Shown here: positions 1 to 8,524 of the stretch, piece after piece | How positions within the stretch are numbered: position 1 is the stretch's first letter | Layout: each line of letters begins with the position of its first letter | DNA from: Actinomycetes bacterium | Lineage (GTDB): Bacteria; Actinomycetota; Thermoleophilia; Solirubrobacterales; Solirubrobacteraceae | Direction: 5' to 3' | Assembly (NCBI GenBank): GCA_023404805.1 | Contig: JAEYAL010000182.1 | Coordinates: forward strand, 1 to 17,905 | DNA: 17,905 nt | The notes under the pieces: generated by a model | The model's database searches: none | Seen by the model: the letters and a program-made list of their open reading frames with translations, nothing else | What the model was told of the DNA's origin: nothing | Made by a program: the position numbers and the translations under genes

Positions 1-107
1 CGATCTGCGTTGGGGCTGAGCACGGTCAGGTCGGCGCCGCGCTCGGGGAGCGGGGCGACGAGCCGTGAGCCGATGCCGCCCGTGGCGCCGGTGACGGTGA
101 CCTTCAT
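1..107 (-). CDS. SDR-family NAD-dependent epimerase, N-terminal fragment
   Basis: Only the first 35 codons lie in the window; the C-terminus is beyond base 1. The translation starts MKVTVTGATGGIGSRLVA, a Rossmann fold with the glycine-rich TGATGGIG nucleotide-binding loop, followed by a predicted strand ending in DLTVLSPNAD. This layout fits atypical/extended SDR epimerases, especially the TIGR01777 (YfcH-like) group. The substrate cannot be assigned from this much sequence. The ATG at 107 has no Shine-Dalgarno, but a TAGTCT hexamer ends seven bases upstream, so the start is probably at or very near the transcript 5' end. It lies 33 bases downstream of the malic enzyme stop on the same strand and may also be reached by read-through. 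The family call is fairly secure, the subgroup is not. Confidence 0.75.
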   Translation of the reverse strand, partial: MKVTVTGATGGIGSRLVAPLPERGADLTVLSPNAD

Positions 108-114
108 GGGGCCG

Positions 115-120
115 AGACTA
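115..120 (-). promoter_or_regulatory. Putative -10 (TAGTCT) for the SDR gene
   Basis: Read on the minus strand, TAGTCT is followed by exactly seven bases (CGGCCCC) and then the ATG at 107. That spacing puts the likely transcription start on the start codon. No convincing -35 is visible. The call rests on position and on the same arrangement at other starts in this window. Confidence 0.45.
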
Positions 121-140
121 GAACGCCGGGCGGCGCGGGG

Positions 141-1622
<1,482 letters not shown>

Positions 1623-1631
1623 AACCCCTCC

Positions 1632-1637
1632 AGCATA
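1632..1637 (-). promoter_or_regulatory. Putative -10 (TATGCT) for the malic enzyme gene
   Basis: TATGCT ends nine bases before the GTG start at 1622. The nine intervening bases (GGAGGGGTT) also hold a Shine-Dalgarno-like purine run only two bases from the start codon. So the element could be a near-leaderless promoter, or the purines could be a ribosome site on a longer transcript. The sequence does not decide between them. Confidence 0.35.
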
Positions 1638-1682
1638 CGGAATCGGGGTGCAAAACCCTGCCCCGGTGGGCGGTTCGGCTGC

Positions 1683-1722
1683 ACTCCGCAGTTTTGTTGC
1701 AAAGCAGTGCTGAAACTCCGCA
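1683..1722. repeat. Paired direct repeats upstream of the malic enzyme
   Basis: ACTCCGCA occurs at 1683-1690 and again at 1715-1722, exactly 32 bases apart (about three helical turns). The match extends loosely to GCTG-CACTCCGCA and GCTGAAACTCCGCA. Between them is an AT-rich patch containing TTTTGTTGCAAAGC, unusual in this GC-rich window. They lie about 60-100 bases upstream of the malic enzyme start and about 75-115 bases past the oxidoreductase stop. A paired regulator site is plausible but inferred only from layout. Confidence 0.4.
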
Positions 1723-1795
1723 ATCACCTCGGCACGATGGCCCCATGTGGTTTCGCCGACGACGTCTGAGGCTCGGCGCCGCTCTGGCCGGCCGG

Positions 1796-2827
1796 TCAGG
1801 TCCGGTGCACGACCGTCGCCAGCGCCCCGGTCGCCGCGCTGCGGTGCGCGGCTTCGATCACGGCGAAGACGGCGCGGCTGTCCTCGGGGTCGACCGGTGG
1901 AAGCGAGCCGCCCGCGAGCCAGTCGCGCACGCCTGCGTAGAACGCGAGGTAGTCGCCGGCGAGCAGCGGATGCTCGCGGCTGCCGGTCTCGTCGTGGAGC
2001 CAGCCCGGCGGGTTGACGCCAAACGCAGGGTCGGTCGGCGGGAGCCCGTCGCGGAGCTGGGCCTCTTGCGCATCGAGCGACCGGACGCTGAAACCGCTAG
2101 CGGTGCCCGACACCGCGAGGCGGTCGGCGGGGACGGGGGAGACGGCGCCCATCGACAGGTGCGACCGGGCCCCCGAGGCGTGGGTGAGGGCGAGGAAGAC
2201 GTCGTCCTCGGTGGCGGCGCCGGGCCGCACGCGGTCGATCTCCGCGTAGACCGACACGGCGGGCCCGAGCAGCACGAGCGCCTGGTCGATGAGATGGGCG
2301 CCGAGGTCGAGCAGCTGGCCGCCGCCATCGCGCGGGTCGCCGGCTTCGCGCCAGCCGTCCTTGATCTGCGGCCGGAACCGCTCAAACCGCGACACGAGGC
2401 GCTTCACGGTGCCGAGGGTCCCGGCGTCGACGAGCGCCTGCGCGGTCAGGAAGTCTGCGTCCCAGCGGCGGTTCTGGAACACCGTGAGCTTGGCGCCCGA
2501 CGCCGCGGCGTCGTCCAGCAGCACGCCGACGTCGTGCGCCGAGGTCGCCAGAGGCTTGTCGACGACGACCGGCACCCCGCGCGCGAACGCCTCATGCGCG
2601 TAGGAGCCGTGGAAGCGGTTTGGTGTGGCCACGACGACCACGTCGGCGTTCCACGCGGCGTGGCTGTCAGCGGTGACGCTGGCGCCGGGATGCGCTGCGG
2701 CCGCCCGCGCCGCGCGCTCCGGGTTCCCGGTAACGACCACGGCGAGATCGAGGCCGGGCGTCGCCGCGATCAGCGGGGCGTGGAACACCTCGCCGGCCAG
2801 TCCGTACCCGAGCAGCGCCACGTCCAT
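1796..2827 (-). CDS. Gfo/Idh/MocA-family NAD(P)-dependent oxidoreductase
   Basis: A 343-residue protein, normal length for the family. The N-terminal Rossmann domain starts MDVALLGYGLAGEVFHAP, with the GYGLAG nucleotide loop at 7-12. DKPLA at 90-94 is the family's EKP motif, whose lysine takes part in catalysis. The C-terminal substrate domain has GGGQLLDLGAHLIDQ at 168-182, with the conserved D-x-G-x-H-x-x-D pattern of the active site. Such enzymes oxidise or reduce sugars, inositols or related polyols. The sequence resembles YdgJ/scyllo-inositol dehydrogenase-type members, but the substrate is not determinable and no sugar transporter or kinase is adjacent. The ATG at 2827 sits six bases after a TAGGTT hexamer and has no Shine-Dalgarno. 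The gene is divergent from the thioesterase, with 91 bases between starts. Its TGA stop overlaps an imperfect palindrome at 1784-1799. Confidence 0.9.
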   Translation of the reverse strand: MDVALLGYGLAGEVFHAPLIAATPGLDLAVVVTGNPERAARAAAAHPGASVTADSHAAWNADVVVVATPNRFHGSYAHEAFARGVPVVVDKPLATSAHDVGVLLDDAAASGAKLTVFQNRRWDADFLTAQALVDAGTLGTVKRLVSRFERFRPQIKDGWREAGDPRDGGGQLLDLGAHLIDQALVLLGPAVSVYAEIDRVRPGAATEDDVFLALTHASGARSHLSMGAVSPVPADRLAVSGTASGFSVRSLDAQEAQLRDGLPPTDPAFGVNPPGWLHDETGSREHPLLAGDYLAFYAGVRDWLAGGSLPPVDPEDSRAVFAVIEAAHRSAATGALATVVHRT

Positions 2828-2833
2828 GTCTTG

Positions 2834-2839
2834 AACCTA
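2834..2839 (-). promoter_or_regulatory. Putative -10 (TAGGTT), leaderless oxidoreductase start
   Basis: On the minus strand TAGGTT is followed by CAAGAC and then ATG. A transcription start seven bases past the hexamer would be the A of the start codon. No Shine-Dalgarno precedes the ATG, which supports a leaderless message. No clear -35 is seen. Confidence 0.5.
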
Positions 2840-2903
2840 TCCGCGCGCACCGCCTCGCCGAACAGCGCTTGCCGCGGGCGCGCGGGACGCGCGGGTACCG
2901 CGC

Positions 2904-2909
2904 TAGCTT
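2904..2909 (+). promoter_or_regulatory. Putative -10 (TAGCTT) for the thioesterase gene
   Basis: TAGCTT ends nine bases before the ATG at 2919, predicting a leader of two or three bases. The intervening GTCGGCTCG is not a ribosome site. Together with the minus-strand hexamer at 2834-2839 it defines a compact divergent promoter region. Confidence 0.45.
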
Positions 2910-2918
2910 GTCGGCTCG

Positions 2919-3326
2919 ATGGAGATCAGCGACGCCCCCGAGTTCACGAGCATCAGCGACCTGCGCTGGTCGGACTTCGACCGGCTCGGGCATCTCAACC
3001 AGGCGGTGTACCACGTGCTCTTGGAGCAGGTCCGGACCCGCTGGCTGGACTCCGTGCGGCCGGCGGAGCTTGAGCGCTTCGAAGCGTTTGTCCTCGCCCG
3101 CGTCGAGCTGGACTACCGCCGCGAGGTCGACTCGTCGCACGACCAGGTGGTCGCGACGACCCGCATCGTGCGGCTCGGCAACTCGAGCCTCACGTGCGAG
3201 CAGCAGCTGCGGCACCTCGACGGCACCGTCGCCGCATCGGGGCTCACCGTGATGGTCGGCTGGAACGCGCGTGAGCGTGGCAAGCGCGTGTTCGGCGAGG
3301 CCGAGCGGGCTGCGCTCCTCAGCTAA
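2919..3326 (+). CDS. Acyl-CoA thioesterase, 4HBT-like hotdog fold
   Basis: A 135-residue single-domain protein, typical of 4-hydroxybenzoyl-CoA thioesterase-like hotdog enzymes that hydrolyse acyl-CoA thioesters. The diagnostic N-terminal segment is RWSDFDRLGHLNQAVYH (about residues 16-32). It holds the D-x-x-G-H-x-N motif where the catalytic acid and the helix-start glycine lie, and is followed by LLEQVRTRWL. The central part (LARVELDYRREVD) fits the long hotdog strands. The acyl substrate is unknown. It is cytoplasmic, with no signal peptide. A hairpin follows the TAA by about 30 bases, and the convergent RCC1-type gene ends 114 bases away, so this looks like a single-gene unit. The ATG at 2919 is supported by the hexamer just upstream and by the position of the motif. 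Confidence 0.88.
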   Translation: MEISDAPEFTSISDLRWSDFDRLGHLNQAVYHVLLEQVRTRWLDSVRPAELERFEAFVLARVELDYRREVDSSHDQVVATTRIVRLGNSSLTCEQQLRHLDGTVAASGLTVMVGWNARERGKRVFGEAERAALLS

Positions 3327-3357
3327 GAGCAGCACCGCCCGCCCGGCTCGGGTATCA

Positions 3358-3383
3358 CCCGCCGGCGAAGCACTGCCGGCGGG
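3358..3383. terminator. Hairpin between convergent genes, probable bidirectional terminator
   Basis: CCCGCCGGC at 3358-3366 pairs perfectly with GCCGGCGGG at 3375-3383 around an eight-base loop. It lies between the thioesterase stop (3326) and the RCC1-type protein stop (3441), where either strand would need termination. There is no long T run on either side, as is common in GC-rich actinobacteria. Confidence 0.6.
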
Positions 3384-3440
3384 CAAACTTGGCGCAGGTC
3401 GTGGTGTCGGACCGGCGTCCGGACCGCGTGACGACCTGCG

Positions 3441-5117
<1,677 letters not shown>

Positions 5118-5322
5118 GGAGGACCTCGGTCGGGGGTGGGGTGGCCGGCCCGGGGGTGCCGTGCGGCCTCGTCAGTGGAGGCCCTGGCCCGTACGACACG
5201 CGCCGTCCAGCAATGGAGCGGCAGGCCGCCAGTTTGGCGCGTTTCCACTCGGCCTGTGGCGGGGTCGGCAAGCGCGGCGCCGGCTGACCGGGGCAGCACG
5301 ACCGCGACGCGCCCCGCGCAGC

Positions 5323-5328
5323 TAGAAC
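5323..5328 (+). promoter_or_regulatory. Putative -10 (TAGAAC) for the DUF6328 gene
   Basis: TAGAAC ends seven bases before the ATG at 5336. It lacks the final T seen in the other hexamers of this window, so it is one of the weaker members. The intervening GAAAGCG could also act as a poor ribosome site on a longer transcript. Confidence 0.35.
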
Positions 5329-5335
5329 GAAAGCG

Positions 5336-5823
5336 ATGGCCGCCCCCGGACACCGCTCCGAAGCAGAACAGAAGCGCCTCAACCGCCAGCTCGGCGAGGT
5401 GCTGCAGGAGCTGCGCATCGCCATGCCGGGTGTGCAGGTGCTGTTCGCGTTCCTGCTCACGGTGCCGTTCGCCAGCGGCTTTGAGGACGTCGACGACGTT
5501 GAGCGGCGATCTACCTCGTAGCGCTGCTCTGCGCCGCCGTGAGCTCGGCGGTCCTGATCGCGCCGATCGCCTACCACCGGCTGACGTTTGAACGCGGCGA
5601 GAAGGAGCACATCGTCGACTTCGCCACCCGCTGCGCTGTCGCCGGCCTTGCGCTGCTGTCGCTCTCGATGACCGCCAGCGTGCTGCTGGTCGTCAGCTAC
5701 CTCTTCGGCCGGACCGCCGCCATCGCCGCAGCGGCGTTCGTCGGCGCGGTGTTCGCATGGCTGTGGTTCGGGTTCGGCTGGTGGCGGCGCCGCACGCGTC
5801 CGGATCGCCGTCCAGACGCGTAG
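5336..5823 (+). pseudogene. DUF6328-like four-helix membrane protein gene with a frameshift
   Basis: Two reading frames together encode one protein. Frame one (5336-5521) gives MAAPGHRSEAEQKRLNRQLG then a helix (VQVLFAFLLTVPFASGF) and stops at TAG 5519-5521. The frame from 5506 continues AIYLVALLCAAVSSAVLIAP and runs to the TAG at 5821. Joined after VDDVER at 5501-5506, they give about 162 residues with four membrane segments. The pattern ELRIAMPGVQVLFAFLLTVPF ... LLIAP-x-AYHR is that of DUF6328 proteins (function unknown). One base missing from CGGGCG near 5504-5508 explains the shift. No slippery heptamer or structure suggests programmed frameshifting. The downstream half keeps clean high-GC codon use, so this is either a sequencing error or a recent mutation. 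If it is real, translation yields a 61-residue fragment. polA starts 11 bases after the final stop. Confidence 0.8.
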
Positions 5824-5826
5824 GCT
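5821..5826 (+). promoter_or_regulatory. Putative -10 (TAGGCT) for polA, overlapping the upstream stop
   Basis: TAGGCT is followed by CAGGCGC and then the GTG at 5834, a seven-base gap that predicts a leaderless polA message. The first three bases are the TAG stop of the DUF6328 reading frame. The same hexamer lies upstream of the fasciclin gene at 15827-15832. Confidence 0.5.
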
Positions 5827-5833
5827 CAGGCGC

Positions 5834-8473
5834 GTGCCCGACACCGAGCTGACCGACGACGCTGCGATCGATGAGCTGGCCGCCGAGGCTGCGGCGCCCG
5901 CGCCGCCCACGTCGCTGCGCCTGCTCGACGGCAGCTCGCTCGTCTACCGTGCGTTCTTCGCGCTTCCGGAGTCGATCGCGACCTCGACCGGCGAGCCGAC
6001 GAACGCGATCTTCGGGTTCGTCTCGATGCTGGTGAAGCTGATCGACGAGCACGGCGACGAGCCGACCATCGTGGTGTGGGACCGCGGCCATTCTGGCCGC
6101 AAGGAGATCCACACCGAGTACAAGGCCAACCGCTCCAGCCGCCCGGACCTGCTCAAAGAGCAGTGGGAGCACATCCCCGAGATGGTCGAGGCGATGGGGT
6201 ACCACAACCTCGCGATCGACGGGTACGAAGCCGACGACGTGATCGCGTCGATCGCCGAGCGCACGCGGGCCGCGGGGATCAAGACCACGATCGTCACCGG
6301 CGACCGCGACGCCTTCCAGCTCGTCGACGACGGCCTCGTGACCGTGCTCGCGACCGGTCGCGGCATCACCGACACCAAGCGCTACGCCGCCGCCGACGTG
6401 CTCGAGCGCTACGGCGTGGGCCCAGAGCTGATCCCCGACCTGTGGGGCCTCAAGGGCGACACGTCCGACAACATCCCGGGCGTCCCGGGTATCGGCGACA
6501 AGACCGCGACGGCGCTGCTGCAGCAGTTCGGCTCGCTCGAGAACGTCCTCGCGAACATCGACCAGGTCTCGGGCGCCAAGCGCAAAGAGAACCTGACGAA
6601 CCACGCCGAGGACGCGCGCATCTCCAAGCAGCTCGCGACGATGCAGCGCGACCTGGATCCCGGCCCGGTGCTCGAGACGATGACCGCGATCGGCGACCGC
6701 TCGAAGGCACGCGAGCAGATGCGGCGCTGGGAGCTGCGCGACCCGCTGCGCCGCATGGAGGCGCACCTCCACGACACGGCGGAGGAAGAGGCGCAGGCCA
6801 CCGCGACCGTGCGGATCGAGGCGTCCGTCGACGACGCGGGCGTGCCGGGGATCGCAGGGCTGCCGACCGACGCGCCGGCAGCCGTCGTCATCTTCACCCC
6901 GGCCGTCGCGGAGGGCGAGCTGCTCGCGGTCGAGACCGAGACCCGCTTCGCGGCGGCCGTCGGCGACCGTGTCGTCACGGGCACCGCCGCCGACGCCGCC
7001 GAGGTGATCGCGGCGCTCGGCGACCGCCCCGTGATCGCCCACGACGCCAAGTCGCTTGGCGTCGTCCCCGCGAACCTCTTCCACGACACGCTGCTGGGGG
7101 CCTACCTCCTCGACGTCGCACGCCGCGCGTATCCGCTCGCTGAGCTGCTCGAGGAGTCGGGCATCGCGATCGCCACCGGCGACCCGCTCGCCGACGACGC
7201 CGCGCGGCTCGTGGTCTTGGCCGAGCGCCAGCGCGAGCTGCTTGGGCAGCGCGGCCAGCTGAGCCTGCTCGACGACATCGAGCTGCCGCTGGTCGAAGTG
7301 CTGCGGGCCCTGGAGCTGCGGGGCATCCGCCTCGACGTGCCCGCGCTCGCCGTGATCACCGAGAAGGTCAAGATCGAGACCCGCCAGCTCGAGGAAGACA
7401 TCTACACGCTGGCGGGCAAGTCGTTCACGATCGGGTCGCCGCAGCAGCTCGGGGCGGTGCTCTTCGAGGACCTCGGGCTGAGCCGCAAACGCCGCGGCAA
7501 GACCGGCTTCTCGACCGACGCGCGCGTGCTCCAGCAGATCCGCGACGAGCACGCGATCGTGCCGCTGATCGAGCGCTGGCGCGAGCTCAACCAGCTCACG
7601 AAGACCTACCTCGACACGCTTCCGCACCTCGTCGACGACGCGTCGCGCCTGCACACCACGTTCGAGCAGGCGATCGCCGCGACGGGGCGCCTCTCCTCGA
7701 CCAACCCGAACCTGCAGAACGTGCCGGTCCGCACGCCGCTGGGCCGGGAGATCCGCGGCTGTTTCGTCGCGCCGGAAGGCCGGGTCCTGCTGTCGGCCGA
7801 CTACTCGCAGATCGAACTGCGGCTGCTCGCCTACCTCGCCGGCGAGGACGCGCTCAAAGAGATCTTCCGCACGGGGCAAGACGTCCACACCGCGACCGCG
7901 TCCAAGGTCTTCGGCCTGCCGCCCGAGGAGCTCGACGGCGGCCACCGCTCGAAGGCCAAGATGGTCAACTACGGCATCGTCTACGGCCTCTCGGCCTACG
8001 GGCTCGCCGAGCGGCTGAACATCGGCCGCGAGGAGGCGCAGGAGATCATCGACGCCTATCTCGAGCAGTTCCCGGGCATCAAGGGCTTCATCGACGCGTC
8101 GGTCGCCCAGGCCCAGGAGCACGGCTTCGTCGAGACCGTCTGGCACCGCCGGCGCCAGATCCCCGAGATCCGCGCCCGCAACTGGCAGGTCCGCCAGCTC
8201 GGCGAGCGCCTCGCGACCAACACGCCGATCCAGGGCACGGCCTCCGACGTGCTCAAGCTCGCCATGCTGCGCGTCGAGCGGGCGCTCGCGCCCTACGGCG
8301 ACCGTGCGCTGCTCGTGCTCACGGTGCACGACGAGCTCGTCATCGAATGCGACGAGGGGCTGGCCGATGAGATCGAGCCGCTGGTCGTCGAAGCGATGAC
8401 CGGCCTGTGGGAGCACGAGCCGCCGCTCGAGGTCGACGTGGGCCGCGGACGCACCTGGCTCGAAGCGAAGTAA
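5834..8473 (+). CDS. polA: DNA polymerase I
   Basis: An 879-residue family A polymerase that fills gaps and removes RNA primers in replication and repair. Residues 28-320 form the 5'-3' exonuclease, with LLDGSS, YEADD (131-135), TGDRDAFQL, GDTSDNIPG and the GVPGIGDKTA helix-hairpin-helix. Residues 325-470 have the place of a 3'-5' exonuclease but lack the D-x-E catalytic pair (VVIFTPAV instead), so proofreading is probably absent. The polymerase domain has motif A DYSQIELR (Asp656), motif B R-x-x-x-K-x-x-x-Y (Arg705, Lys709, Tyr713) and motif C VHDE (832-834). Tyr713 replaces the phenylalanine of E. coli and Taq polymerases. The GTG at 5834 is the start; no Shine-Dalgarno precedes it. The gene converges on the histidine kinase, with 51 bases between stops. 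Confidence 0.97.
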   Translation: MPDTELTDDAAIDELAAEAAAPAPPTSLRLLDGSSLVYRAFFALPESIATSTGEPTNAIFGFVSMLVKLIDEHGDEPTIVVWDRGHSGRKEIHTEYKANRSSRPDLLKEQWEHIPEMVEAMGYHNLAIDGYEADDVIASIAERTRAAGIKTTIVTGDRDAFQLVDDGLVTVLATGRGITDTKRYAAADVLERYGVGPELIPDLWGLKGDTSDNIPGVPGIGDKTATALLQQFGSLENVLANIDQVSGAKRKENLTNHAEDARISKQLATMQRDLDPGPVLETMTAIGDRSKAREQMRRWELRDPLRRMEAHLHDTAEEEAQATATVRIEASVDDAGVPGIAGLPTDAPAAVVIFTPAVAEGELLAVETETRFAAAVGDRVVTGTAADAAEVIAALGDRPVIAHDAKSLGVVPANLFHDTLLGAYLLDVARRAYPLAELLEESGIAIATGDPLADDAARLVVLAERQRELLGQRGQLSLLDDIELPLVEVLRALELRGIRLDVPALAVITEKVKIETRQLEEDIYTLAGKSFTIGSPQQLGAVLFEDLGLSRKRRGKTGFSTDARVLQQIRDEHAIVPLIERWRELNQLTKTYLDTLPHLVDDASRLHTTFEQAIAATGRLSSTNPNLQNVPVRTPLGREIRGCFVAPEGRVLLSADYSQIELRLLAYLAGEDALKEIFRTGQDVHTATASKVFGLPPEELDGGHRSKAKMVNYGIVYGLSAYGLAERLNIGREEAQEIIDAYLEQFPGIKGFIDASVAQAQEHGFVETVWHRRRQIPEIRARNWQVRQLGERLATNTPIQGTASDVLKLAMLRVERALAPYGDRALLVLTVHDELVIECDEGLADEIEPLVVEAMTGLWEHEPPLEVDVGRGRTWLEAK

Positions 8474-8524
8474 CGCCCCGGCCCCGACCGAGGCTCGCGC
8501 GCTGCGGGCGGATGCGCGCCGCGC

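Noticed and set aside
1623..1727. N-terminal extension of the malic enzyme to 1727
   Set aside because: The 35 extra residues resemble no part of the ACT-malic enzyme family, and the stretch contains the promoter-like and repeat elements.
5202..5211. GCTGGACGGC upstream of the RCC1-type gene (minus strand), identical to bases after the fasciclin -10
   Set aside because: A ten-base match between two promoter regions is suggestive, but the hexamer next to it (ATTGCT) lacks the conserved A, and one match can be chance.
5227..5239. CGCCA-GTT-TGGCG inverted repeat between the RCC1-type and DUF6328 genes
   Set aside because: Short arms, no link to a recognisable promoter element on either strand.
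5693..8416. 907-codon minus-strand open frame opposite polA
   Set aside because: It lies across all of polA, whose motifs are complete. The product is low-complexity and motif-free, as expected of an antisense shadow in GC-rich DNA.
8497..8519. GCGCGC inverted repeat between the polA and kinase stops
   Set aside because: Only six G/C pairs of an alternating sequence around an 11-base loop, easily formed by chance here. Not enough to call a terminator.
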